Positions 24,005-34,800 of a DNA stretch of 41,563 bases are shown here, in pieces (the first letter of the stretch is position 1; every line of letters starts with the position of its first letter). The translations under genes and the position numbers were made by a program. Source of the DNA: JAAEQG01 sp023133475 (GTDB lineage: Bacteria > Planctomycetota > Phycisphaerae > UBA1845); the NCBI GenBank assembly GCA_030631415.1, contig DAOVLE010000012.1, positions 1 to 41,563 of the forward strand, read 5' to 3'. The notes under the pieces were generated by a model that did no database searches, was not told where the DNA came from, and saw nothing but the letters and a program-made list of their open reading frames with translations.

Positions 24005-24023
24005 GTCAGGTTATCAACCTGAC
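24005..24023 (-). repeat. REP-type hairpin 3 (minus orientation)
   Basis: On the minus strand, GTAG-GTCAGGTTGATAACCTGAC has a perfect 8-bp stem and 3-nt loop. It is 15 nt from hairpin 2 and overlaps the last codons of the immunity gene. Together the three form a BIME-like cluster. Confidence 0.6.
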
Positions 24024-24340
24024 CTACCAAGCTCACCAGTACGATCGATATTCGGTTTGCGGCCCTGACGACGCAGGATATGTCGTACCCCTTCAGAGAT
24101 GTCACACATAGCAACAGACAAGTCATATGAAACGACGTCCGCCAAGGAATAAACCGCAAGGTATCCGATGTCGATTTTTTCGAGAGACGAATCGTCAGAC
24201 TCCGTTCCCTCAGCCAGAGCAAGCAGGTACTGCAACTGCGTGATGCCTGACACAATGAGGCGATCGTCCGGGTGCTTCTCCCTCAGCTTCTTAAGCTCCG
24301 AGAGTGTCCATTGTAGTTTGGCCTGCCATAAGTCGGTCAT
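24014..24340 (-). CDS. Tsi6-like immunity protein for the RHS toxin
   Basis: This 108-aa cytosolic protein starts at the ATG whose ATGA overlaps the stop of the RHS gene; AAGGTG about 10 nt upstream can serve as ribosome site. It is mainly helical. The pattern LSELKKLREKHPDDRLIVSG, then TQLQYLLALAEG, SLEKIDIGYLAVYSLADVVS and a helical end matches the Tsi6-type immunity family as I know it (long helix, P-x-n, QL.YL, then a second helical pair). In that family it binds and blocks an NAD(P)-hydrolysing toxin. The cognate toxin would be the C-terminus of the RHS protein directly upstream. The family is fairly likely; the specificity is inferred from position. Confidence 0.65.
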   Translation of the reverse strand: MTDLWQAKLQWTLSELKKLREKHPDDRLIVSGITQLQYLLALAEGTESDDSSLEKIDIGYLAVYSLADVVSYDLSVAMCDISEGVRHILRRQGRKPNIDRTGELGRSG

Positions 24341-27300
24341 TTTGGAAACACCTTATAGCTCTGGAAGATATAGTACTGCACTCCACCACCCTCTGTTGGG
24401 ACTGCAAACCCTGGTACGGACCATGTATCCATGATCGGCTTAGCTGTAGTCTCCAATACCTGAGTTGGCAGGGAAGTACGGAAAGGAACAAGATTCCGGC
24501 CACCACCGAACAACCCAACTCTGCTGGCTGGTGTACCAGGGACAGTAAACCACGGGCCAAGCCGTCCTCCTCGTCGCACGTACTGTATCAGATTAGTACC
24601 TCGAGGTAAGTTCACAACGCGGACGCCCTTCGTAAAATCGATACCCGACAGGATCGTTCGACGGTTAGCTCGGGTGAGCACCCTCCACTTCGATCCATCG
24701 AAGTATCGTCCATCCTTCAGATAACGAGCAGCTGTCCGCATACGACTGAACTGTGAACTGACCGCATTGTTCGGGGCGACGCCGCTCACGCCACCGCGTG
24801 CGGCAGTAGAACCCACATTCCCGCGCCCCCGCCGGAATGCTCGCACCTTCCGCAGTTCCCAAGCTCGCAGCTTCCGTGTGAAACTACCCCGTCTCGCCAG
24901 GGCGCTATTAGATCGCATCCCGGCTGTACCGATGATGATCCCGAGTTGGCCACCACCTTGAAGAGTTCGCCGGAAGCGCTCACTCGCCACGAAGAGGCCG
25001 AAATCCACTTCGATGGTGCTTAGTTGCTCATTCGTAGCTAAATCAACGTCATATCGTGCCTCCAGGGCGGGCGTCACACCAACCTTGTCGCCAATCACCA
25101 CGGCTGACAGGAAGACACCTGAAGTAGCCTCTTCCAAGGAAACTCCGGCCTCCATCTGAGCTTCTGCAACGGCTATCATTCGCTCTGTGCTGCTTTCCAC
25201 GGCGTTGTTGTACATACGCGCTGTGGTCTTGCCTGTTTCACTAACTACATCCAAGGGGTCAACGGTTATGCCCATGCTGGCGGCTAGTCCGGGATTCGTG
25301 AGAGCGAAGAGGGCTTCACCAGCATCGCGTATCATTCGCACCTCTTCACCGGTAACTTCGGAGAAGTCCATCCCTAAGTCGAGGGCTGTTCTGAGTTCCT
25401 CAGTTGAGGCCCATTTGTCGTTGTACCGCCAGTTGAAGAACTCCTCGATAACAGTGCCGCGCGGATCGACGAGACTGACTGGATTGGCGCCGAAAGCTTC
25501 GTATAGGTTCATGCCGTCGACATAGTTCTTGGGGTCTCGTTGTAGCCAACGGCCTTGTTGGGGTATATAATGCCGGGCGCGGTGATACTGCAGGACCAAG
25601 CCGTCAGATAACACGTCCAACTCTCGGCCGTGGAGGGTGAAGATGTTGTCCTGGATGTCGGCTGTGCCGCCGCCGTAGGAGTAGCCCAGGGCGTTGCGCA
25701 CCGGGCGCAGGTCGTCTTCCAACTCGACCAGGTTATCACCGTCCAGGTCGGCGCGCTCCAGCCAGTCGGGGTCGGCGGGAGTGGTGTCCAAGGACATGTT
25801 GACCAGTTGGATGTCGGCCGCGTCCACCACCGTGTCGCAGTTGATGTCCATGGGTTGGCACTCGGCGGTTCCGGCCGTGAAGGTGCCGTAGGGGGACATG
25901 TCCCAGGCTTCCACCTCGGTGCCGTCGGCATTGCCTACGCCTGCCACCGAGTACAGATCGCCCAGGATGTACTGCGGGCACTCTCCGGTGGCAGCGTCGT
26001 ACGAGTAGGCCCGCTCGTCAATGTACTGGCCGCCCAGGACGTGGCTGCGTAATAGCTCCCCATCCTCGGCGCGTTCTTCGACAGCCGAAATGCGGTCGTA
26101 GTAGTACCGGATGGTGCTGTCGGCGTCCGGGCGGTCGAAAGCGACTCGTCGGCCCAGGGCGTCGTAGGTGTACTCGGCGAGCGCGGTTCCGTCTTCGGCC
26201 CGGACCTCCACCAAGCGGTCAAGCTCGTCGTACTCGAAGCGGTGTCCGTCCTCATCGACGGTCAGGTTGCCGGCTGCGTCGTAGGTCACGGGGTGCAGCC
26301 CGACGGATGCGTATTCGTTGGCGGCGCTGCCCAAGGCGTATGCGGTGTACTGGCCGTCGCGGTCGGCATGACCGATCCGATTGCCCAATTCGTCCAGGAT
26401 GGTCGCCTCAGTATCTCCGCCGGCATACTGGATGGAGGTGAGCCGATGAAGAGAATCGTAGGAGAAGGTGCGGTCCAGGTCGGCGAAGCCGCCGGTCCCG
26501 TGGGCCAGAACGGCGAGCGGGTTGCCGGCGTTGTCCCTTGTATAGGTGAAGTCGGCGATCGTGGTCGTGCCCCGCCCGCTGACGAAGTTGGTGATCAACC
26601 GTGAGACCCAACGGTGGTCGTTGTACTGGATGTACCTATCGTAGTATTTGTTGCCGAACTCGTCACACGTACTGACTCGCCGCTTGGTCAGAACGCAACC
26701 ATCGTATTCGTAGGCCAAGCCCGCCTCGTTTACATCACGGATATCGATGAGTTGGTCGGCGGAGTTGTAGGATTGGACCAGTTGCCGTCCATCGGGATAG
26801 AGCACGCCGATGACGTTGCCGCCCTGGTCATAAGCGTAAGACGTGGTGTAAGCCTGTCCGGCGCCGACCCATTGACTTTCTTCGAGCAGATCGCCCCGGT
26901 TGTTGTAGTGGCGCTCGGTGCGGGCGATGCCGCCAGGATTACCCGGCGGTCCCCGGGTGGCCAGGGTCAGCCGGCCGGCCCCGTCGTAGTCGAAGTTGTC
27001 CATCACATTGAAGCGCTCCCGGGCGGTATCGGTCTGTCTGGCGGTCAGCAGACCGCGGTCGTCATAAGCGTAGGAAGTCTCCCAGCCGCGCTGGTCGACA
27101 TGCTGGGTGAGTCTGCCAACGTCATCGTATTTGAGTTCCACCATGTCGAGTTGGCCGGAAGGTCCGGTTGTCCCGGTGCTGTCGGGATAGGCCAAGTAGC
27201 GCAGGCGGCCCACCGAGTCGTAGACGTAGTTGGTGGTCTGCGTACCATAAGGTGTGCCCAGGAAACTGGTGTAAGCAGTCTGGGAGGTCAGCAGACCCTT

Positions 27301-30300
27301 ACTATCATAGCTGAAGTCAGTGCGGCGGGCGATTCCGCCGGGGTCCTCCAGCAACTGCGTGACCCGTCCCCCCAGGTCGTACTGGACCTGAACAACCTTA
27401 CCGGCCGGGTCAACCGAGGCGACGCGCCGCCCCAGGCCGTCATACTGCACTTGAGTGACCAGTTGCGGGTTGCCATCTGCGGTGAGTGTGGTGACCCGGT
27501 TATGCCCATCGTAGCCGAGGTTGAAGATGCGCGTGCCCAGCCCATCGGCCACACCATAGCGTTGCACCAGGCCGTTGGGAGCGTATTGGTGCTCCGAGGA
27601 TCCGCCGCAAGGAGTATTCACTCGGGACGTCCTGCCCAGCGGGTCGTAGGTGTAGTAGGTGACGATTGGTTCGGTGGAGAAGTTGTTGTAAGATCCCCTG
27701 GCGAGCAATCGGGCGTCGGCGTCGTAGGCGTAGTCCACCACCCAGTCGCGGGTTTCATCCGGCGTGGTCTGTTCGCACTCGGCCATCTTGGCGGTGCGAA
27801 CCAGTCTGCCGGCCTCATCGAAAACATTGGCGTAGCTTTCCAGGCATTCCCCCCGGCTGCTCTGCAGAGACATGCGTCTCATGTAGCCGCGGGAATCGTA
27901 GTCCATGCGTTTCTCGTATCCCTCTCCGTCAACCGTCTTGGTCGCCCGGCCCAGGGCGTCGTACTGGACCCTCAAGGTGATGTCGTGCCGCTCCGAGGTG
28001 CGGATGGTGGCGGTGGTGATCTGTCCCCGCGGATCCCGGCCAAAGATTACCTGGCCATTCTCCGAGTCGGTGCGTTTGGTAAGCCGTCCGGCTTTGTCGT
28101 AGTGGAGTTGCTGAAAGGCGTCGCCGCCTTGGGTGAGTTGCACGGCATCCCTCCCCCCGCCGATCTCCACCGGAGTCTGATCTCCCAACCTCCTGCTCTC
28201 CACCACCCTGCCGGCGTAATCGTAGGAAATCCTGGCTATCTCGTCGTACAGACCGCCGGAGTCGGGCTCGATATGTTGGCGCATCTCGAAGGGCCTGCCT
28301 TCCTCGTCGTAGAAGACGCCGGCGTCGTCGAACACCTGCTCGCCTTGCTTGGTGGTCTGGCGGGTTACGTTGCCGTCGGGGTCATAGAGTAAGTTCGAGA
28401 CGATTTCCGCTTGCTGCGGCTCCTGGCTGCGGGGTTTCTGGATCGCTTTCGTGGTCCGGCCGAAGTCGTCGTATTCCTGGCTCAGTTCCACCTGGGTGGG
28501 ACTGAGGGCGGAGGTGAGGGCGCCGCGAAAGTCGTAAGCGTATTGGGTGATCAGATCAGCCACTGGGGAGACGCCCTGAGCCAGGGGCACTTCCGAACTG
28601 ACCAGCCCACGTCCATCATAAGTCAGGCGATACCCGCGTCCGCTGGTGTCAAACGCCTGTAAGACCTCCCCTTGCCAGTTAAGGTGGTAATCCATGGTTT
28701 GAGCGACCCCGGCGGGCAGCAGGGCGGCCTTGGTCATCCTTCCTATGCGGTCATAGTAGAAGTACGCGTCGATGGTCGCCTGTTGGCCTGGGACGGGCTG
28801 GCCGGTCTGGTCTTCGTTCTCGTAATAAGACTCCGACAGCCGGCCGTTGGAGTTATAGACGTTCGTCGAGCCGTAGAACTCTCCCTCCACGTCTTCCGTC
28901 AGGTAGGTGTATTCGGCGAGCACGCGCCCGTCGTTGTCGTAGGTGTAGCGGGTCTTGTAACCGGCCGGATCGGTAACGGTGACCAAGCGGTTGGCCTGGT
29001 CGTAGCGGTAGGCGGTGGCAATGGCCAGCCCCTGTGGATCGTCAGTCTCCTTGGTCAGCCGCCGCAGGGAATCGTACTCGTACGCGGTTTCCAGGAAGTC
29101 GTCCGGACCATCTGCAAAGCGCGTCTTGGCGCGAGTCATCACGCCCAAGGTGCCGTCGTACTCGAAGAGCATCTCCGCGTAGCGTGGGGCGGAAGGCCCC
29201 TGGTACACGGTCGGACCGGTGATACTGAGTAGATTGTTGCTGACTTCCCCTTTGACCCCGTCGCCGTTTTCATCCTCCCCGCCGTTCTCATAATCAAACC
29301 GGGTGACATTGCCACGGGCATCAGAAGACTTAATGATGCGAGGCAGATGGTAGAATGTAGCTACTCGGTCTGTCTCCCGGCGGCCTATGGTGGAGCAGAT
29401 TACGTACTCGACGCATTGCCGGCGCGGTGCGGCGGGCGGTGGTTCTGAGGCAGTGGCAACCGCGCCGCCGGCGTCGTTCTGCTGCTCCACGGTGGGAGAC
29501 CTCTTCTCCGTGGGCTCCAGCACGTCGCTGAGGTCTTCGGTGATACCGCGGTGGGTCAAGGTGATGTGCAAGTCCCGCGGTCGGGGATGATCCACGCACA
29601 ATCCAACGGTCACCCGCCGAATGTTCTCCAACAACGGCGGCGCATAGATAACATCGATAACGCCCAGGGGATCCAGATCGGGTATGTACAGCCTGCCCTG
29701 TGGTTCAGAAGTAAGCAGTTGGCTTTGAATCTGGAATGCGTCGCCTTCTCCCTCGATCAGGATGGACCAGGAATCCAGCCAACCAACCTGGCTGGTATTC
29801 ACGTCGGCCAGTCGTAGCGTCCATTCCCCAAAGTCGTCGGTCAGGTCGCAGAAATCCTCCGGCTCGACAGGCTCCGAGCCGCCATAGTACATTTCATACT
29901 CGACGTCGTAAACTACCAGTTGTTCACCATTCGGAGCTTCATGCACCGTACGAGTTCGGAAACCTTCATCATTGTAGGTGTGTTTGATCTTCATACCGGT
30001 GGCAGAACCGGTCTCGGGATCGGGCAAGGTAATCTGTGTCACTTGCATGTTGCCCGCGACGTTTTCCACATCGTGTTCGAAGCGGACGGCGATCTCCGTT
30101 CCGCCATTGTCTTGCGGGCCGTTGAACACGTCGGTGTAGGTCTTGATGGCTTCCAGTTCGTGATCCAACCCGTTGGTGTTAAACTCATAGACCACCCGGC
30201 GGAACTTGCCCGGTTCGACATAGAGGTTCTTGGTGATCCGGTGCTCTTCGTAAGTATGGGCCGCCACACGCTGCAGGGCTCCTGCGGTGGAGGGTTGCGG

Positions 30301-31761
30301 CTCGTTGATGTAGTGATACTCATTGGTGAGAATGACCGGGCGGGCGGAAGCGTCCGGGGCGTAGTCAAAGGCGTACATGGTCCGGTTCCAGGCGTCGGCC
30401 ACTGTGGTGATGCGGCCGGCGGAGTTGCGGCCGTAATAGCGGGCGCCTTTGCGGTCCAAAGGGATCACTGCGGTCACGTACCAGTACTTCTCGTCCTCGA
30501 CCTCTACGCAGTAGTTAGTCTCCAGGTCCCAGCGGCGCTCGTCTGACGTGGTAATCCGGTAGACTACTCCGCCCTTGTCCGGCGGAGCCGCCGGACTCGG
30601 CGGATCCGGATCGTCAGGCGAAACAGGATAGCGCCATAGCCGGATCCAGTTGGGGAAGCCGGCGTGATCGGTGATCAGCCAGACGCGTTTCTCCTCGCCG
30701 GCACCGGTGTACTGGTACGACTGCACCGCAGGATGGGTGTTGTTGTCGATCGAAGGCGGACGTATATGTTCGAGGAGCCCGGTGTTTTGCTCCACGTCAA
30801 AGACATACGTTGTACCGGCCGGACCTTCGACGTTCTGCGAGCTTACCCGGTAGCCGATCATCAGCCCGCACCAGGGCGTGCCAAGGATGGGACTGAATTG
30901 AGACTGGTTGGGTATGAACAACGTCTCCGCCCAGCCTGGCAGGCGCACGTCGTAGAGCGGTTCGGTTGTCTGCTCCCCCCTGTGGTAGAAGCTCATGCCA
31001 ATCATGTCGGCCGTTTCACCGGCTATCACCTCCAGTCCCGCCGCCCCAACTTCCACCGCGAGCAGGGGTGTGGCCAGATGAAAAGCCTCACTCAGGCCGC
31101 CCAGCCCGCAGCCCGATCCGGCCGTGGGCTGGACCTTAATGGTCTTGCTCCCTTCAACGTGGAAATCATTCATACCCTGTCCCGTGCAGGGACTGTGACA
31201 GCCGAGCCAGGGAACACAGTCCTCCACATTGAAGTCGACGCTCCCCTCATAGGACAACTCAAGCTCCAACTCGCCCAATCCTCTGGTGCTTAGCACCTTG
31301 ATAGAGAAGACCGGATAGGGGAAGGACGACAGAGGTATCAAATCGACATACGTTTCCGAGTCGTTCGGATCCAACTCTCTGCCACAAGCGTTGAAGCCCT
31401 CATACAGCCGTATCATGCTCCTGTCCCATGAGACGTCGCCTGTCGAGAAGCACACACTGCCGCCCGCATAGGTTAACGATCCACCAGTGCAAGCGTACGT
31501 TTGCAGTGGAATGGCGCCTACCGTGCAGGTGCCGCAGTCGGCATACCCCGGTGTGGGAATGGCGAAGTTATAGATCTCACCGTATGGGACGTCTTCAGTG
31601 CATTTCCGCAACGAATCAATGTCGCCCACATAGCGGGCGTTCAGAACTAGATCGTTGTTGGTGAGAGTATCTGCTGTAATCTGGCCGAAGCTCGGCGGAC
31701 ACGACAACGCCACGCCCCACAACAGGACAACGATTAACCTGATCACGCGGATGGGCTTCAT
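24337..31761 (-). CDS. Exported RHS/YD-repeat protein with C-terminal Ntox46/Tse6-like toxin
   Basis: At 2,474 aa it starts at the ATG at 31761 with AAAGGAGTG upstream; the frame also opens at 31812, but that start has no SD. Residues 1-30 are a Sec signal (VIRLIVVLLWGVALSCPPSFG). Residues about 640-740 hold two pieces resembling a convertase P-domain in swapped order. About residues 800-2060 are YD/RHS repeats (YDxxGRLTxxTDxxG). A dockerin-like pair is embedded at about 1960-2020 (DINCDTVVDAADI, DLDGDNLVELEDD). The RHS core end follows, with RARHYIPQQGRWLQRDP and NPVSLVDPRG near 2057-2100. Residues about 2345-2474 have RGTNLIQYVRRGG, TTAKPIMDTWS and GGGVQYYIF, matching the Ntox46 pattern (K/R)STxxPxxDxx(S/T). 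The Tse6 member degrades NAD(P)+. It is probably an intercellular toxin exported by Sec rather than by type VI secretion, since no VgrG or PAAR is present. Confidence 0.8.
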   Translation of the reverse strand: MKPIRVIRLIVVLLWGVALSCPPSFGQITADTLTNNDLVLNARYVGDIDSLRKCTEDVPYGEIYNFAIPTPGYADCGTCTVGAIPLQTYACTGGSLTYAGGSVCFSTGDVSWDRSMIRLYEGFNACGRELDPNDSETYVDLIPLSSFPYPVFSIKVLSTRGLGELELELSYEGSVDFNVEDCVPWLGCHSPCTGQGMNDFHVEGSKTIKVQPTAGSGCGLGGLSEAFHLATPLLAVEVGAAGLEVIAGETADMIGMSFYHRGEQTTEPLYDVRLPGWAETLFIPNQSQFSPILGTPWCGLMIGYRVSSQNVEGPAGTTYVFDVEQNTGLLEHIRPPSIDNNTHPAVQSYQYTGAGEEKRVWLITDHAGFPNWIRLWRYPVSPDDPDPPSPAAPPDKGGVVYRITTSDERRWDLETNYCVEVEDEKYWYVTAVIPLDRKGARYYGRNSAGRITTVADAWNRTMYAFDYAPDASARPVILTNEYHYINEPQPSTAGALQRVAAHTYEEHRITKNLYVEPGKFRRVVYEFNTNGLDHELEAIKTYTDVFNGPQDNGGTEIAVRFEHDVENVAGNMQVTQITLPDPETGSATGMKIKHTYNDEGFRTRTVHEAPNGEQLVVYDVEYEMYYGGSEPVEPEDFCDLTDDFGEWTLRLADVNTSQVGWLDSWSILIEGEGDAFQIQSQLLTSEPQGRLYIPDLDPLGVIDVIYAPPLLENIRRVTVGLCVDHPRPRDLHITLTHRGITEDLSDVLEPTEKRSPTVEQQNDAGGAVATASEPPPAAPRRQCVEYVICSTIGRRETDRVATFYHLPRIIKSSDARGNVTRFDYENGGEDENGDGVKGEVSNNLLSITGPTVYQGPSAPRYAEMLFEYDGTLGVMTRAKTRFADGPDDFLETAYEYDSLRRLTKETDDPQGLAIATAYRYDQANRLVTVTDPAGYKTRYTYDNDGRVLAEYTYLTEDVEGEFYGSTNVYNSNGRLSESYYENEDQTGQPVPGQQATIDAYFYYDRIGRMTKAALLPAGVAQTMDYHLNWQGEVLQAFDTSGRGYRLTYDGRGLVSSEVPLAQGVSPVADLITQYAYDFRGALTSALSPTQVELSQEYDDFGRTTKAIQKPRSQEPQQAEIVSNLLYDPDGNVTRQTTKQGEQVFDDAGVFYDEEGRPFEMRQHIEPDSGGLYDEIARISYDYAGRVVESRRLGDQTPVEIGGGRDAVQLTQGGDAFQQLHYDKAGRLTKRTDSENGQVIFGRDPRGQITTATIRTSERHDITLRVQYDALGRATKTVDGEGYEKRMDYDSRGYMRRMSLQSSRGECLESYANVFDEAGRLVRTAKMAECEQTTPDETRDWVVDYAYDADARLLARGSYNNFSTEPIVTYYTYDPLGRTSRVNTPCGGSSEHQYAPNGLVQRYGVADGLGTRIFNLGYDGHNRVTTLTADGNPQLVTQVQYDGLGRRVASVDPAGKVVQVQYDLGGRVTQLLEDPGGIARRTDFSYDSKGLLTSQTAYTSFLGTPYGTQTTNYVYDSVGRLRYLAYPDSTGTTGPSGQLDMVELKYDDVGRLTQHVDQRGWETSYAYDDRGLLTARQTDTARERFNVMDNFDYDGAGRLTLATRGPPGNPGGIARTERHYNNRGDLLEESQWVGAGQAYTTSYAYDQGGNVIGVLYPDGRQLVQSYNSADQLIDIRDVNEAGLAYEYDGCVLTKRRVSTCDEFGNKYYDRYIQYNDHRWVSRLITNFVSGRGTTTIADFTYTRDNAGNPLAVLAHGTGGFADLDRTFSYDSLHRLTSIQYAGGDTEATILDELGNRIGHADRDGQYTAYALGSAANEYASVGLHPVTYDAAGNLTVDEDGHRFEYDELDRLVEVRAEDGTALAEYTYDALGRRVAFDRPDADSTIRYYYDRISAVEERAEDGELLRSHVLGGQYIDERAYSYDAATGECPQYILGDLYSVAGVGNADGTEVEAWDMSPYGTFTAGTAECQPMDINCDTVVDAADIQLVNMSLDTTPADPDWLERADLDGDNLVELEDDLRPVRNALGYSYGGGTADIQDNIFTLHGRELDVLSDGLVLQYHRARHYIPQQGRWLQRDPKNYVDGMNLYEAFGANPVSLVDPRGTVIEEFFNWRYNDKWASTEELRTALDLGMDFSEVTGEEVRMIRDAGEALFALTNPGLAASMGITVDPLDVVSETGKTTARMYNNAVESSTERMIAVAEAQMEAGVSLEEATSGVFLSAVVIGDKVGVTPALEARYDVDLATNEQLSTIEVDFGLFVASERFRRTLQGGGQLGIIIGTAGMRSNSALARRGSFTRKLRAWELRKVRAFRRGRGNVGSTAARGGVSGVAPNNAVSSQFSRMRTAARYLKDGRYFDGSKWRVLTRANRRTILSGIDFTKGVRVVNLPRGTNLIQYVRRGGRLGPWFTVPGTPASRVGLFGGGRNLVPFRTSLPTQVLETTAKPIMDTWSVPGFAVPTEGGGVQYYIFQSYKVFPK

Positions 31762-31808
31762 CTTCACTCCTTTGCTGCCGTTTGTCTGCCACTCGAAAGA
31801 CGAGGTTC

Positions 31809-34800
31809 TCACGGCGCTGCCGTGAAGGCTTGCTGAAGTACGGCATAGTCTACAAGGTCAACGTCATCGTCGTTGTCCAAGTCACAGATCGCGCACTCCC
31901 GGCGTAGCAGACCGCCTGTACGGTCCGGCCCCCCCAGACACGCATGGACGATTGCGTAGTCGTCCAGGTCCACCTTTCCGTCGTTGTTTACATCCCCGCG
32001 CAGCAACACCGATTCCCCAATAGTCACTGACTCGAACACCACCACCTGCCGGAAGTGATCCACCTTGCCCGCGGCAACCCCGTCAACCCGAGCATACGTG
32101 CCGCCACTGTAATAATACAGCCTGAATGGGCTCGTGGGGGTGATTGGCCGCAGCAACGGCATCTCGATGGTTACGTCGGAGACCGTCTGTAGGGCTGGTT
32201 CAAATTCATACAGCGCATGGAACGAGGCGATTTCGGCAGATTCGATGCTGCCATTGCTGTTCAGATCGCGGGCTGCGACGTACACGTAACGGCCGTTCGT
32301 GTTGACTGCGGGCTCGTCGTGCACCTCGATGCTGATGCCGGTTCGTTCGGTCAACCCGCTGGTGGTGGCGTAAGGAATGTCGAGCGTGGCATAGGAAGCG
32401 CCGTCGCCAACCAACCCCCCGTTGGCGTCGATGAACGCATCAAATTTGATGACGCCCATGTCGACACCGCCTTGGCCACTGCCGATGGCGGGCGAACCGG
32501 CCTGCAGGCGGAAGTCATTGGGATAGTTCGCATCGCGTGGCCAAGTTACTTCGTTCACGTCCGGGGGATCCTGTTCATAGAGAGGATCATCGTAGCCAGT
32601 ATCCAGGTTGTCATGCTGGTCATTGAAGTGCGACGATATCAGCCAGCTTGACTCGTTGGGATCGTAGGCCAAGTTGTAGACGACATGTGCAGCCGTCGTG
32701 GCTGTGTCGGCGAAGAGTTCCCATCCATTCTCGTTGTCGGTGACCAGGTTATTCGCTATTATCAGATCGCCCGTAACCAGCAGTTGGCCATGGAAACCGC
32801 TGCCTTGTTCATCGTCATCGAGAAGGCATGAATGCGGGCAAATGATCACGCGTTCATTTCCATGTATCGTGTTGTTGATTAGATCAGGTTCAGCGTCGAT
32901 GGCGATGATCCCTGATTCGTAGGCGTCGATCGGGCAGAGCGGAGGCTGTGGACATTGTTCCGAGGAATCGTAAGGCTGGTGTGCAACGTTGTCCGCGATG
33001 ATGTTCCGGACTACTTCAGGAGCGGTTTTCCGTGCGAGGTACATGGCGCCGCCATACTGTGCAACGTTGTTGCGAATGACATTCTCCCGAATCGAGATGC
33101 TGTGAGTGTTGAAATCGGCGATATAGATTCCACCTCCCTTGTTCAAGTGCTGGAGGTCGCCGTTCCCATCGATGAGATTGTTGTCGAGCGATGGCTTGGC
33201 CCCTGAGCTGCAATAGATTCCTGGGCCATGGCCGTGGCTGTTGTCGTCCCAGGGATCGTGGCAGGAACTGCCGCCGGGGGCGGTATTCTCCTCCACAATG
33301 TTCAGGAAGAAACGCCCCGCCGCCGTCTCTGCCCAGCAGACACCTCCGCCATTTCCTGAGCCTTCAATCTTATTGCTTCGGATGGCATTGTTGGCAACAA
33401 TCATGCTCGATGGTGTGTTCTCAAAGTAGACCCCTCCGCCGGCTTGCTCTATTCCTCCTGATTTGATGGTATTGCTGGCGATGCTACAACCGACGATTGT
33501 GGGCACAGCCCCCGCATTAACACGGATTCCGCCGCCATAACGCGGTTCGTTGCAAGGGCCCTCCATGATGTAGTTGCCCTCCACGGCACAGTCGACGATC
33601 ACCGGATGCGAACCAGCCTCTATGGTGATTCCTCCCGCGTGAGGAGCTCTGGCGAAGTTGTCGTCCACACGGCAGTCCATGATCAACGGTGAAGCGTTCT
33701 CGATCACAATGCCACCGTTGCCAAGGCGCACATTGATCCCACGCAGAACGATCGGCGCACCGGGAATAGTCGCCGAGCCAGTGCCACTGACGGGGTCGAA
33801 CTCAATGCGGCCGCCGCAGTTGTCGAACTTGACAGCCGGATTGTCCGGAATCACATCTCCCTGATAGGGACCGTCGATCTTGGTGAATCCCGGCTGGGTC
33901 GGGATGGTGCTCGTCACCGTAATCGCCGACTTGCCGGACACGAAGCTGATCGGCCCGTCGTGGACGCCCGGTTCGAGCACAATACATGTCCCGGCGGGAG
34001 CATCGTTGATAACTGCCTGCAGGTCTTGGCCGGGGAAGACGTGGACACTGGATACGTTATAGGTGAACACCAAAGGCTGGTCCGGTTTGGTTTCGCAGCC
34101 GTTGCTGACCGTGATCTTAACCTCAAAGGAATCCTCCAGCGCACAATTCTCACCAGGCGGGAACGGTGGTAGCGGAAAGGTCACTTCCTGGCCGTTGGAA
34201 CTCACGTCTAATAGTTCGGACGGGACGATTACCGAATGATCATGCCCCTCGACAGTGATGGTCATGCCTTGGGTGAAGCCTTCTCCGGCCAGCGTGACCG
34301 GATATGGGGTATCGGCCAGATGCCCCTGTGTTGGCCCGTTGCAGGTGGCATCCGCGAAACCGTCCACGCACTCCAGGAACGGGCGCGGCTCGCCTACGGA
34401 GGAGAAATACTCCAGTAGCAACTGTGGCGGCATTGCGCCTGGCTCTTGGGCATTGATGCTGTGAAAGTACATGGCACTGCCGGCACGCGCCTCCGCGGTA
34501 TTCGAGGTTTTTACGAGTATCCCATTGTTGACAAAATCGAGCAGTGCCCATTCCTGAACCTTGGCGGTGTCCAGGGGGATTCGCACCAAACCGTTAGTGC
34601 CAGCCGGCAGAATCTTGCTGCCCAGCAGGTCCGACGCATTCTCCACGTAGCCCGCACCGTAAATACCATTCTCCGCATCGAGCTGGGGCCAGGGGGTGAC
34701 CCCGTCGGAGGTATTCCAGCTTGCACCGTCCGGTTCGCCGCGGATATTCCCATATTTGGCTTGCTGTGTCCCTTCCTGCCACTCATGCCGCATCCGGTAC

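Noticed and set aside
26614..28392. 592-aa plus-strand ORF opposite the RHS gene
   Set aside because: It is the antisense of YD repeats, with a Val/Gly-rich composition and no family; the minus-strand frame is clearly the real gene.
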